Of a DNA stretch of 64,000 bases, positions 32,501 to 44,000 are shown in pieces. The notes under the pieces are model-generated. The model saw only the letters and a list, made by a program, of their open reading frames with translations. It had not been told where the DNA came from and made no database searches. The stretch's first letter is position 1, and each line of letters opens with the position of its first letter. Made by a program: the position numbers and the translations under genes. The DNA comes from Trichomonas vaginalis G3 (taxonomy: Eukaryota; Parabasalia; Trichomonadida; Trichomonadidae): assembly GCF_026262505.1 (NCBI RefSeq), contig NC_067205.1, forward strand, positions 930,001 to 994,000, in the 5' to 3' direction.

Positions 32501-33860
32501 GAACTTTTGACAGGCAAAGTGCAATATTGATAGGTGATTGCACTTTGCCTGTCACATACATCTCGACAGAGGCAACATTCGATATGAAAGTTTCCTCTGT
32601 CGAGAAACTTCCTCACACCTCAAGAGATGCGAAGAACTTTTGACAGGCAAAGTGCAATATTGATAGGTGATTGCACTTTGCCTGTCACATACATCTCGAC
32701 AGAGGCAACATTCGATATGAAAGTTTCCTCTGTCGAGAAACTTCCTCACACCTCAAGAGATGCGAAGAACTTTTGACAGGCAAAGTGCAATATTGATAGG
32801 TGATTGCACTTTGCCTGTCACATACATCTCGACAGAGGCAACATTCGATATGAAAGTTTCCTCTGTCGAGAAACTTCCTCACACCTCAAGAGATGCGAAG
32901 AACTTTTGACAGGCAAAGTGCAATATTGATAGGTGATTGCACTTTGCCTGTCACATACATCTCGACAGAGGCAACATTCGATATGAAAGTTCCTCTGTCG
33001 AGAAACTTCCTCACACTCAAGAGATGCGAAAACTTTTGACAGGCAAAGTGCAATATTGATAGGTGATTGCACTTTGCCTGTCACATACATCTCGACAGAG
33101 CAACATTCGATATGAAAGTTTCCTCTGTCGAGAAACTTCCTCACACCTCAAGAGATGCGAAGAACTTTTGACAGGCAAAGTGCAATATTGATAGGTGATT
33201 GCACTTTGCCTGTCACATACATCTCGACAGAGGCAACATTCGATATGAAAGTTTCCTCTGTCGAGAAACTTCCTCACACCTCAAGAGATGCGAAGAACTT
33301 TTGACAGGCAAAGTGCAATATTGATAGGTGATTGCACTTTGCCTGTCACATACATCTCGACAGAGGCAACATTCGATATGAAAGTTTCCTCTGTCGAGAA
33401 ACTTCCTCACACCTCAAGAGATGCGAAGAACTTTTGACAGGCAAAGTGCAATATTGATAGGTGATTGCACTTTGCCTGTCACATACATCTCGACAGAGGC
33501 AACATTCGATATGAAAGTTTCCTCTGTCGAGAAACTTCCTCACACCTCAAGAGATGCGAAGAACTTTTGACAGGCAAAGTGCAATATTGATAGGTGATTG
33601 CACTTTGCCTGTCACATACATCTCGACAGAGGCAACATTCGATATGAAATTTCCTCTGTCGAGAAACTTCCTCACACCTCAAGAGATGCGAAGAACTTTT
33701 GACAGGCAAAGTGCAATATTGATAGGTGATTGCACTTTGCCTGTCACATACATCTCGACAGAGGCAACATTCGATATGAAAGTTTCCTCTGTCGAGAAAC
33801 TTCCTCACACCTCAAGAGATGCGAAGAACTTTTGACAGGCAAAGTGCAATATTGATAGGT
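26571..33860. repeat. Satellite array: about 55 tandem copies of a 133-bp, double-hairpin unit
   Basis: The period is 133 bp throughout. Each unit has hairpin A, an exact 18-bp stem (TGACAGGCAAAGTGCAAT and its complement) with an 11-nt loop; a 7-nt spacer; hairpin B, a 15-16-bp stem (CTCGACAGAGGCAAC against GTTTCCTCTGTCGAG, one mismatch) with a 13-nt loop; and a 36-nt unpaired linker. Units are essentially identical; the differences I saw are single-base deletions near 32990-33100 and at about 33649. The array starts and stops abruptly in mid-unit. Such homogeneity implies recent amplification or gene conversion, and copy number could be affected by assembly. The 65-codon frame in each unit overlaps its neighbours and is not a gene, because 133 is not a multiple of 3. 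Confidence 0.95.
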
Positions 33861-34297
33861 CATTTCATTTCATTATTATATAAGCATCATAGTTAACAAC
33901 TAGTACATTTTATTATATCCTCATGATTTTTCTTTTGAGATTTTGAATTAAAAATTAAGTTTTGATAAGGTCATTGTGGGTTTCAAAGAGAACGATGAAT
34001 GATGATTAATTTCAAAAGCAATAATAAGTCATTGAAAAATTAAGAGTAAAAAAATGGAACAAAAACATACAGATTGAATTGTAATGCAATGATACCTTAC
34101 TAATTAATAATTATTTATCAAATCTATTAATCTTTAAATCAAAATGTATGGGAAACCATAAATAAATGATAGATTATCGATCTAACTACTAAGTATGATC
34201 TATATGCATGTTCAGAATATATACTTATCGATCAAAGATAAAAAGGAATTTTAATATTAAGGAATAACATACAACAGTAAACTCTAATTCTTGAACT
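33861..34297. other. AT-rich non-coding
   Basis: Right flank of the satellite; no gene or repeat recognised. Confidence 0.4.
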
Positions 34298-34368
34298 GCT
34301 TAAATCCCGACGATATTGCCACGACCAGTTTCAGCCGTTTTGAACAAGGACGGGTTTCACCGCACAAA
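34298..34368 (-). repeat. Conserved 71-nt sequence, copy B (inverted)
   Basis: Reverse complement of this stretch aligns without gaps to 24111-24181. Together the two copies face each other across 10.1 kb holding the hairpin cluster and satellite. Confidence 0.55.
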
Positions 34369-35804
34369 GTTGATGTTGCAATTTTGATATTTGGTCCTCA
34401 GCGATAGATTGGTTCATTTTGGAGGAGTCCCATCAGACAGTTTTCGAGCACCAAATATCAAATTTTAATGTATACAAATCTTTAGTGATTTATCTCTTTT
34501 ATGATGAGTAAAAGGTTTCTGCTCATCAACATTTGATTTCCGACATATATGATTTCTAATTGCAATTATTTACTTTCTTTTTATAATCTAACTCTGTGAC
34601 TCATACCATAAATTAATTATTGGAAAGTGTCAATATGTTTAGCACAACGCATGGCGGAAGATACCAAACCATGCAGGGAATATGATACGTTTAAGATCTC
34701 CGAACTTTTTTTCCAAAAATTTTCTATCATTGCCCTACCTCTTTTGTTTGCTATCAAAAGAACTTTGGTTCAATAGTTCAGTAATGTTTCCTGATTTATC
34801 ACAGTATTTTTTAATTTGTATTTGAAATTACATCGAAAACAACATTTTCCATTTGAAAAATCATCAAATTGCGAAGATATTGTGTATTTATTGGTGAATT
34901 TGTATGGCATTAAAGAATATTGATATATCAATGATTTTGTTAATAGAAACAATATCAACTGGTTTATTGAAGTTTCCATTAATGAATATAGTACAACTTG
35001 ATTTAACTGATGTTCATAAATATATTGTATTATTTTATAAAGCTAAAGTCTTATATTTTTCATAATCCAGTTTTATATTGTATCTAAATGTAAATATATT
35101 TCGAAATTAAAATTGAAATTACTTTAGAATAAAAATATGATATTCGTAATTCAAAATTTTCAGTTCCTGGATAAAAAATATAATAAAATTGCTGAATGTG
35201 TAAATATTCAACTATAGCTTCTATAAATAATGAATCGAAACATTTTGGATTATGAATCGTAAATTTTGCATTACAATTAATTTTTAATCAAGGTTTGATC
35301 TAAAATTTTTATACTAATGTAATAAGCTTATCTTGTTATTCATATTTTTCAAATTTTAATTCAGAAACTGAATTTTGTATGAATCGAAAAACTGAAATAT
35401 TATTAATTTCCATTGTATGATAGATCTTATCAAAAATCCCTGCAACTCTTGTTTTCAAAAAATATTTTCAATCTTTGATTTATCGATAGATTTTTGATCT
35501 ATCATTGTTCATTTTAATGTTATTCATAATTTTGAGCAGATTCTCAAATTCATAATTTTGAATGCTCTTAATTTTTCCTTAATTTAATTTTCATATATTA
35601 ATAGTATATATCAACTTTAATAAAAACGATTTTTCAACTTTGTAGATTTGAAATTTTTAAATGAAAACCGCTGAATAAAAACAGTATCGTCTATACAATA
35701 AAAATTTGGTCCACCAAAAAGTAGTTCGAAGAAAGCGCGGGGAACGAAAAGTGTCGAAAATGTCGAAAAGTGAGAAGTTAAAAGGAAATGAAGGGTCTCT
35801 CAAA
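34369..35804. other. AT-rich non-coding
   Basis: About 1.4 kb without a credible gene. A 69-codon minus-strand frame near 34979 is low-complexity and not called. Confidence 0.4.
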
Positions 35805-35839
35805 TTTGGCGCCAAAAACTGCGTTTGACACTTTTCGTA
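35805..35839 (+). promoter_or_regulatory. Promoter: palindromic TTTGGCGCCAAA plus Inr-like ACACTTTT
   Basis: TTTGGCGCCAAA at 35805-35816 is a perfect palindrome matching the E2F/DP consensus TTTSSCGC on both strands. A TTGACACTTTTC follows directly and ends 4 bases before the ATG at 35840, fitting a variant initiator. Confidence 0.5.
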
Positions 35840-36484
35840 ATGGAATCCGGCGACAAGCAATCCCAATTAAATGCTAATGAATTAATAGCACTCCAGACAT
35901 TTCTTAGTGATTCAGACTCAGCAGCAGCTCTTTGTACTACTGAGGTCGTTGATCCCATTGGACTTCAATTTATTCCAAAATCCACATGGGCAAATTATAA
36001 ATTAACTTCTGTATCAGCACTTCATGATTCGTATTTCAGCAAGAAGAATTCCGTAACACGCCGTTTTGAGCACAAGCTTTGGAATTGCCTCCGTATTACT
36101 CAAGTTTTCCCAAGCTTAACAAAAATCATCGGTGTATGCTGGGTTGACAACCGCATTATCAAAGTATACAAGCACCCATTTGCCAAATTCCTTTCTATTC
36201 AATGCGTTGATGGCGCCTTATTCCATAAACAAGGAAACTTCTCAAGGCATGGTTTTGTTGATATGTCAGAGCAAGAAGCTCAGCAGCAATTATCTCCAGA
36301 AGCTTATGCCGATGTTGATTTCCGTGATGTCCATTTGATTTATCATCAAAACGGTCAGTTCACAGCAGATGCAACAGAAGAATCCATTGCTAACTGCAAG
36401 TGGGTAGATCCTGCTCCGGCTACTCGCGTCGCTGCATTGAAGCTTAATAACCCTTCTGCAGAAGCACAAATGACTCTCGAGTAA
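35840..36484 (+). CDS. Initiator-binding-domain (IBP39-like) protein
   Basis: 214 residues from ATG 35840, which directly follows the Inr-like element; an upstream TTG in frame is not needed. Residues about 60-140 resemble the winged-helix initiator-binding domain of Trichomonas IBP39: RRFEHKLWNCLRITQVFPSL corresponds to the 'RFPRKLHMLL' helix, then IGVCWVDNRIIKVYKHPFAK to the 'IGLSWISDTEFKMKKKN' segment, and KQGNFSRHGFVDM to the end of the domain ('WKRSGF'). IBP39 recognises the Inr and recruits RNA polymerase II. The C-terminal part here is short and does not obviously match the IBP39 C-domain, so this is a paralogue that may bind Inr-like DNA and regulate transcription. Assignment rests on remembered family motifs. 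Confidence 0.6.
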   Translation: MESGDKQSQLNANELIALQTFLSDSDSAAALCTTEVVDPIGLQFIPKSTWANYKLTSVSALHDSYFSKKNSVTRRFEHKLWNCLRITQVFPSLTKIIGVCWVDNRIIKVYKHPFAKFLSIQCVDGALFHKQGNFSRHGFVDMSEQEAQQQLSPEAYADVDFRDVHLIYHQNGQFTADATEESIANCKWVDPAPATRVAALKLNNPSAEAQMTLE

Positions 36485-37239
36485 TTTACAGTCAACGGTA
36501 TTTTCGATATCTACTATCTAAGAACCTTTCTATTTATTTTTATTGAAGTTATGATTTTATAAAACTGATCAGATTTAATATTGATTTTTTTTTCTCGGAT
36601 TCCGGTTAAGTTGTGCGTCCATCAATACAAACATTAAATAAAGTAAAACTTTTTGATCATATCATTGTTGTCAGTTTTCCTAAATCTTTCACTTTTCGAG
36701 TGAAAAAATCAATCGATTTGTATCAATCTATCGGAAAACAAATTCAGTCCAGCATTTCATTTATTTGACCTTAGTATATGATTTTGTATTCAGTGATATC
36801 CCTAAATTACCAAGGCTTTTGGTTTTCCCATCAAAAATACAAACTATGAAGAATAACTATTAATTGTAAGCTACGGTATCATTTTAAAATTCATACTCAC
36901 TTCATTTTGCTAAAATATCCATCTTTTATAATGAAATAACAAAAACATAGAATAGGATTATTACAGTATCATGCAGAAATACATATATCATCATTAATAC
37001 TTGCATCTTTCATGATTTTCATTGTAGTTAATTCAAGCAATTGCCTTAAAATGTCAATAGATAAAAAATATTTCTCAATAATAAACTTTTAAATACAAAA
37101 ATTAACTATATTATCATTAGTTTTGAGACATTTTGACCTGATGTTTGCTCATCCCATTAAAATACAAAGAAATATGACCAAAATAATATTTTATCATGAT
37201 ACAAACAAATAAACAAATAGTATACAATATATATAATAA
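36485..37239. other. Intergenic between convergent genes
   Basis: About 750 AT-rich bases. A TTTCACTTTTCGAGTGAAAA foldback lies near 36688-36707; otherwise nothing recognised. Confidence 0.4.
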
Positions 37240-39549
37240 CTAATTCATAGTCGACCAATCGATTGGATGAAGTTTTATACTTAATTCTTCTGTCAGCTTC
37301 ATTTCCAATGCTTTGAACAACACTCTGTGTCTTTTAACAACTCTTTCTATTATGTTCTTCTCATCTTTCAAGAATTCAGCAGGAATTGTCAAGATCAATG
37401 CGTTAATAACTTTTAATGCGCTAGAATTCATGTCGCTTATAGCAGCGAGCTTAGTTATCAACTGTAGATCATGAACCATCTTTCCATGTGTCTCATTGAA
37501 AGGAAAACTTTCCAGCATCAAACAAATTTCGAGTGGATAATCATTAATTCTTGCTGCAGCTATCATTATTGGTTCCTGTTGTTGAGCTATGATTGGTGCC
37601 AGTTGCGCGTGCATCAACAAGTTATTATAAAGCCATATAACTTCCTTGTCATTGACATTTTTCAGTGGCAATTTATTTTTGACGATATAATCAGCGATAT
37701 CGTTATATTCACACAAATCAGCGCATAACTGTGTCACGTCAGAGTTTTTAGAGTCCGCGAGGCAACCAATTAGTTTTACTTGTCTGAAACATTTTGATGA
37801 CAAGTCAACCTGTCTCAGAGCAGTTACTAAACTAGAAACAACTTGAGGAGCCATGTTAAACATCGACAAAATGAAATTATATCCAGATTGAGCGATGAAA
37901 ACTTCGAAATCAACCATTGTTGATAATTTCGAAACTAAATAGGATTGTAATTCAACAGACAAACCAGAAAACAAAGTAATAATAACAGGTAATAACTGTG
38001 TATCTGATTCAGTTTCTTCCCTTGTCACAGACTTTAATAATTGTTCAAATCTCGACCAGTTACAACTATCATACGCCTGAACGAGATTTATTGATATCAA
38101 AGTGCTTGGATTCGCTGCTTGGAACTCTGTTTCGTTTGTTCCGAAGAAGTGGAAGTCCGCTTGCATCAGTAATGTTGCTATTGTTGAGAAAGGAGGTCTC
38201 ATTGATGGTTGTTCACTCCAACAACGTTCAATTAATTGAACAAGTTTGGAATGACTGAAATTTTGAGGAATAAGAGGTCTTAATCCACTTTCTATCACTC
38301 CCATGACAATCTGCTCTTGTTTCATGCCGGAATACGGTTCGTGCAATGTAAGCATCTCCCACAGTAAAACACCAAATGAATAAACATCGACTTTTTCATC
38401 GTAAAAGGGAGATGACCTCAAAACTTCAGGTGCCATCCATTGAGCAGTTCCGACATATCCTGTTCTTGTTGCTCCTGTCTTGAATCCGACCAATCCGAAG
38501 TCACAAACACGTGGCATGTCGTCTTCGTCTAAAAGAATGTTAGCGCTCTTGAGATCTCTGTGGATAATCCTCGCGGCGTGGAGTTGCTCCATTCCTTGGG
38601 CAACTTTCAATGCAATTATCGATCGTTTGGTCGGAGAAAGGAATTTTAAGCGGTCGTAAAGTGATCCTTTCAATAATTCAGTGACAATACAGAAAGGCGG
38701 GGTCAAAGTAACACCTACGAGGCGTAGAATCGATGGATGGTTGAGAGTGGCCATTGTCCAAACTTCCCTTTTGAAGGTTTCAAGTTGTCGACCACCTAAA
38801 ATTTGGGTATTTAACACTTTGACAGCAACTTTGCGGTTTGTAGCGTTCATTGTACCGATATGGACGGATCCGAATGTTCCTGTGCCAATGGTGTTGCCTA
38901 TTGTGAAGGCATCGTGGCTCAAAACGTAATTTAATTTGGCTGGTAAGAATGGAGGGACACAAACTAATGCTGGACCATCTTGGATGCCTTCCAATGGTCC
39001 GATGGATCGTAATCGCTCGTTTATAAGTGAAATAACACCTTGCATTTGTGGGGTTTGTGGTTGCCCTTGAACTTGCGCTAAATATTCCATAAGAGAGCCT
39101 TTGAGTTGAAGTATATCAACATCATTCTGTGCGTTTAACTGTTCCTCGCTAATTAAAAAGTTTGGACAATTTCTACAGCCAAAAATAATTAAGCTTTCGT
39201 GTACATCTTCTCTAATTCTGCGTATGTTGTCGCGCATATAACTAGATGGCCATGTAATGGCTGGTTGGCTCCAATGCGCGGTAGATGAATAATAAGCTAA
39301 TTGGTTTGTTTTATTGATTGCTTCGACTAATTCACTGCTTGCTTGCTTAAGTTTTTCTTGTGGAGCATGAATATCTGGATCGAAATTCTTGTGAAGAGCT
39401 CTGAAATCATCCATTAAAGCAAATAATTTGGATCTATGAACGATAATTGTGCCTTGAACACTAAGGAGTTGCTGTATAATACTCTCGATATGTTCTACCC
39501 ACTGAGGTTTAGGATTTGGGTGTTGTAGATAAAGAAGGTCGTTCATCAT
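37240..39549 (-). CDS. TKL-like protein kinase with C-terminal helical repeats
   Basis: 769 residues from the first of two adjacent ATGs at 39549. An alternative upstream GTG would begin inside a transposon end, so it is rejected. Residues 1-200 are helical. The kinase domain has the G-loop GTGTFG (about 222-227), VAVKVL with the ATP-binding Lys near 244, HRDLKSANILL (about 330), DFG (350-352), GTAQWMAPE (about 368) and DVYSFGVLLWEM, so all catalytic residues are intact. The HRDLKSAN loop and the WMAPE motif point to the tyrosine-kinase-like group. The C-terminal ~300 residues are ARM-like helices. This architecture is widely amplified in trichomonads; its pathway is unknown. Confidence 0.9.
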   Translation of the reverse strand: MMNDLLYLQHPNPKPQWVEHIESIIQQLLSVQGTIIVHRSKLFALMDDFRALHKNFDPDIHAPQEKLKQASSELVEAINKTNQLAYYSSTAHWSQPAITWPSSYMRDNIRRIREDVHESLIIFGCRNCPNFLISEEQLNAQNDVDILQLKGSLMEYLAQVQGQPQTPQMQGVISLINERLRSIGPLEGIQDGPALVCVPPFLPAKLNYVLSHDAFTIGNTIGTGTFGSVHIGTMNATNRKVAVKVLNTQILGGRQLETFKREVWTMATLNHPSILRLVGVTLTPPFCIVTELLKGSLYDRLKFLSPTKRSIIALKVAQGMEQLHAARIIHRDLKSANILLDEDDMPRVCDFGLVGFKTGATRTGYVGTAQWMAPEVLRSSPFYDEKVDVYSFGVLLWEMLTLHEPYSGMKQEQIVMGVIESGLRPLIPQNFSHSKLVQLIERCWSEQPSMRPPFSTIATLLMQADFHFFGTNETEFQAANPSTLISINLVQAYDSCNWSRFEQLLKSVTREETESDTQLLPVIITLFSGLSVELQSYLVSKLSTMVDFEVFIAQSGYNFILSMFNMAPQVVSSLVTALRQVDLSSKCFRQVKLIGCLADSKNSDVTQLCADLCEYNDIADYIVKNKLPLKNVNDKEVIWLYNNLLMHAQLAPIIAQQQEPIMIAAARINDYPLEICLMLESFPFNETHGKMVHDLQLITKLAAISDMNSSALKVINALILTIPAEFLKDEKNIIERVVKRHRVLFKALEMKLTEELSIKLHPIDWSTMN

Positions 39550-39573
39550 CTTTTTTTTTAGAAAAAAAAAATA

Positions 39574-40875
39574 TAGGGTGTCCAAAGGTGCGTTTAGCAC
39601 AGCGCTCTATATGAGACTATTAAAGGAGATATATGCTGATTATAAATATATAATAAAAAATATGAATATATGTATATGATGAGTATGTTGTATTTTGGCG
39701 CCATGCCTGGATATAAAATGAATTTTGAGACAAGAGGCGGTTTCGCGGGAAATTTTGGCGGGATTTTTTTCATTTTTTTAATGAATCATAAAGAAAACAT
39801 CTCCTCGCTCTTGCAAAAAAATGCAAAGACTGTAAAAATCTACGAGACATTGGTAAATGCTTCGGTATGGATGCTCCTAGCTATTCCACTGTAACGTATC
39901 ATGTTAGGATGTATCACTTCATGAACAAAAAGGCGCCCATCATAAAAATTGACAAAAAATCGCCGGATCAAAGAAAAATCAAAGCAATTCTTCAAGCGCT
40001 AGATGAAGACCAAGAGCATCACTCAGAAGGATAGAGGAGATGACAAAGATACCACGTACAACAGTCAGTTATTATCTGCACAATTATTTGAAACTACAAA
40101 CTAGCGTATACACGTTGGGTTCCGCACAACCTTAATTCAGTTCAAAAAAATCTAGAGTCCAATCTTCGAAAGAGCTCCTCTCTATATTGGGTGCGTATCA
40201 ATCCAAGAAGTTTCGCTTTTTAGTAACAGGGGACGAGTCTTGGTTTCAATATGCAACAGAAGCCAAAATCATGTGGATCCCGAAGGATGAAAATCCGCAA
40301 ACATTCCCGAAGAAAAAAATTGACACACCAATGATGATGTTGTCGGTTTTTTGGGGCGTGAATGGCATCATCGCAATTGATATTCTTCAAAAACCTAATA
40401 CGATGAATGCTCAGTATCTAATTGACAATGTTCTTACTCAAATTATCAATTCTGATGAGTTTGAGAAATCCAAACAACAAAAACAAAAGTTTGCAATTCA
40501 TTTTGATAATTCAAGAGTTCACAAAAGTCATAAGGTAATGAATTACTTGGTGGAAAACAATGTCAAAGTTGTTCCAAACCCAATTTATTCACCTGATATT
40601 ACACCCTCTGACTTTTATTTATTCGGCACGCTAAAAAAGAGAGCTGAAGGACGCGAATTCGCGAGTCCAGATGATCTTGAAAATTTTGTAAGAGAGCAAT
40701 TTGAGCAATTTTCTCATGATGATTTAAAGCGCGTCTTTCAAGCCTGGATCGATCGCTGCGAACGCGTGATTGAATCCAATGGTGATTATATTTAAATAAA
40801 CTTTATATATATGTAACTTGTTTATTTCTATTCGCAGTATTCAGGTTTGTGCTAAACACACCTTTGGACACCCTA
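39574..40875 (+). mobile_element. Mariner-family DNA transposon (Tvmar-like), 1.30 kb
   Basis: The ends TAGGGTGTCCAAAGGTGCG (left) and its near complement ACACCTTTGGACACCCTA (right) form inverted repeats of about 28 bp with one or two mismatches, flanked by TA duplications at 39572-39573 and 40876-40877. The length is about that of Trichomonas Tvmar1. The right end of the left repeat and the transposase are in plus orientation. It inserted 24 bp upstream of the kinase start codon. Confidence 0.9.
39780..40795 (+). pseudogene. Mariner transposase, degenerate N-terminal half, intact DD34D core
   Basis: 40187-40795 encodes the catalytic half: TGDESWF (first Asp), IHFDNSRVHKS (second Asp) and SPDITPSDFYLFG (third Asp, 34 residues after the second), the DD34D signature of mariner. 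Residues such as CERVIESNGDYI end the protein normally. The N-terminal DNA-binding half (about 39780-40186) is not open in any one frame and has several stops and frame changes. No ATG opens the catalytic part. The copy is therefore not able to make a full transposase. Confidence 0.85.
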
Positions 40876-41020
40876 TAAAATTCAGAAATTTGGGTGATCG
40901 GAAAACAGAGCAAAAAAAATTTTTGTATCGATAATTTTTTTGGCAACCTTATAACATTAATTATTTATATATGCTTAAAATGAATAATCGATTTTTCCAT
41001 ATAAAATCTTTCAATTTTTT

Positions 41021-44000
41021 ATGTTGATATTTTTGATAATCTTTGCCTCATCAATAAAACTTCAGATGATCGGCGATTGGGCAGACTGTAGTCGAAAAGA
41101 TGAAATTAGAATGTTCTTGCGCGAAATTGATCAAGAGTTTTATAAAAATATCGAACAATCTTTGTTTAATAATCATGAAATAGATGAAAATCAACTATTA
41201 GATCAACTAAAACTCAAAATGGATCCAGAATTTTATAGTTTACTTTTAATAAGTCTTAAATTCAGACTTTTCCAACCAAAAACTTCCTTAAAATATCCAA
41301 ATAATAAAAGAAATCCGGTATTAAAAGGTCTTCAGGTCCTAGAAAAGACTAAAATTCCAAGTGAAAACACTCCTGGTCTCAAATCAAAAATAATCAGTCA
41401 TATATTTTCCAATATTTCAGATTCCACAAACAAATACGATTATTTACTAGACATACTACAAAATTTCCCAAGTTACAGTCAGAAAATCGCAAATTCTTCA
41501 GTTAATAATTCTTTATTAAAAGAATTTCAATCGATAAAAATGCCACGTCATAATGCAATCCTCGAGATTAACTCAAGGCAAGTCAAAACACATATTTATG
41601 ACTTTTTGTATTCATTAATTGAAGAATTTAAGTTTCAAAGAGTTATTTCAAAGTTCAATCTTACAAAAGAACAAATAGAAAGAATTCATGAGGTGCAAAT
41701 AGGAAGTTCTAAGCCAATTTACGTTGAAACGCCAAGTCTATATGCTGGAGCTGTTGTTAGAGACGTTTTTGCAAATCAAATCGCTGAAAAATGGGATCTT
41801 CAAGTTGATTTAAAGAGACAAGGTGTAGATATATTTTATACAAAGAAAAATTTATTAACTGTTCAATTATTTATTAAATTATTTGATAAATTAGCCAAAA
41901 AAATTCTTCAAAAAGCCCTGGATGAATTACAGTTACCACAAATGTTAACAATAGTAACATTTCCTATATTCAGGGCTTCAAATTTAACTGAAATTGAAGT
42001 TGCATTTGCGTTTAAGACGATTTTGAGGTATTTCGGAGGTAGAACTGCCACTCAGTTTCTTCTTGATGGTCTGGAAATTGGATATAAAGATGCTTATGAG
42101 AAAATTGGCTGCGAAATTTCATGGAATTTACTTAATTTTGTCATGGAGCCGTCAACTAGTGAATATTCATCATTGAATGAGATATTATCGTTCATAAATA
42201 AGCATAACATCACAGAAAACATGATGTTTGTTAATGGAAATCCGATATTTACTGATTCAATAACAAAAACTATTGATAAAGTTCCAATGATGTATGAAAA
42301 GATGACAAGAAGCTTACAAAAGAAGGGGCTATTGGAAAATGTTACTATTTTTAATGATCAAATGAAAAATGAATCAATAATTCTTGATAAATTGAATTTA
42401 ACGGCCATTAACTCTGAAAAAGTGTATACTGATATATCAAGGTTTAGTATTGATCAACAATTGTTGATTCTCAAAGAATTAGAAGAATCTGAAATTATTT
42501 ATATGAATCAGAATGAAACTCAGAGAGTTCACGTGTTCCTGTTTGGAAACATTAATGAATCTTACGTTAAAAGCATTGAATCTGCTTCTTTATCAATAAT
42601 TTTGCATCATATTCAAAATCCTTCAAAAGTTTTGAAGAAATTTATTAGATCAAGAGAATATAATACTTGCGTTCTGATTGGTGCTCAGATATTTAACTAT
42701 TTCATCGATTATAATTTGATTAATTTTTATATCAACGATTTGAAATCAAATTTGATCAATGATGATTATGAATCCAATATATCGCTTTATCTCACCATGT
42801 GGAGACAAGTCCTTATTTCCAGATCGATAATTTCTGAAGTCGAAATTCCAAAAATACCAAAAAATTTAATCTTGACAAAAGGAAATGGACCTTTCAAAAT
42901 AGATCTGTACATGAATCCATTTGATGAAACAGCATCACAATGGCTCGAATTGCTTAAAATTCTTTCAAATTATAATTTAACTTCTGTTAGAATTGTATTA
43001 ACGCCAAGTTTGGTGAATGAAATTCCGGAGCATATGAAGTATAGACATCTTTTCGACTTCAACTCCGATTGTATCGATGTTGACAACGAAAATTTCATTT
43101 TGAAGTATCCGAATAACTTTATTGTGCAGAGAGAATCGAATAAAGTTGTTGTTAAATCGATTGGATCCATATCAAAATGCAATATTCGTCAAAATTTTGT
43201 TGAAATTAACAACAAATTACTTCGAATTTCGGAAGAAGGATACTTTATGACGAATTTACGAGTAGGAGCATATAATGTAAGAGGCTTAGAAGGCAAATCC
43301 TTTAAAGTTGACTCATTTTCTCAATATAATTTTGATTATATTCATAATGGCGAACAATTTGAAGTTGATCCATCTGATAACCAACTTTTGAACGTATATG
43401 TATCAACAACGAACAATTTTAACTCAAGTTCTCAGTTAATGACAATGATTTACTCACTTGTGAAGAATACACAACTGAAAACTAAGTTCTACATCGTTGG
43501 ATCTAACATACCAATTAAATCTAACAAGTTTGATTTTGAATTTGTTCCAATTATTTTCCCACCAACTTATATTGTCCCAGAAAACTATGATTTACAGCAG
43601 CAGATATTCAAATTCTTATTGTTGGATATTGTTTTGCCGCCAAACATCGAAAATATTCTGATTTTGAACCAAAATTTGTTTTGGAAAGGAAATGCAGGAA
43701 GATTTCTTAAGCTTAACTTGAAGGACTCTGTCATTGCTATGCCAGATATCTCAAATGATACTAGTAAAGTCTCGAACAAAGTCTTCATGAGTGAAGAGAT
43801 GAAAAATGCCAGAAAATTCAGGCCATATCATAGTTCTGCACTTTCATTTGTTAATTTTGTTAATTGGCAACAGAAAAAATCCAGTTCATTGCTTAGAAAA
43901 ATTTATTTTGAAATGATGCACAAATCTTCATTCATTGAATACGATGATGAACTGATTAACTTAGTCCAAGATAAACTACAGTTCTTGACTCTTCCAATTG

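Noticed and set aside
26516-33808. Dozens of identical 65-codon minus-strand frames
   Set aside because: They are the satellite read in one frame; the 133-bp period is not a multiple of three, frames overlap and start at every unit, and the stems explain the sequence.
26571-33860. CRISPR array
   Set aside because: Units are identical end to end with no unique spacers, far too long, and the genome is eukaryotic.
39550-39600. Upstream GTG start for the kinase
   Set aside because: It would place the N-terminus in the mariner terminal repeat; two tandem ATGs at 39549 are the natural start.
39670-39894. 74-codon frame at the left side of the mariner as a separate gene
   Set aside because: It lies within the transposon and is partly the decayed transposase N-terminal region.
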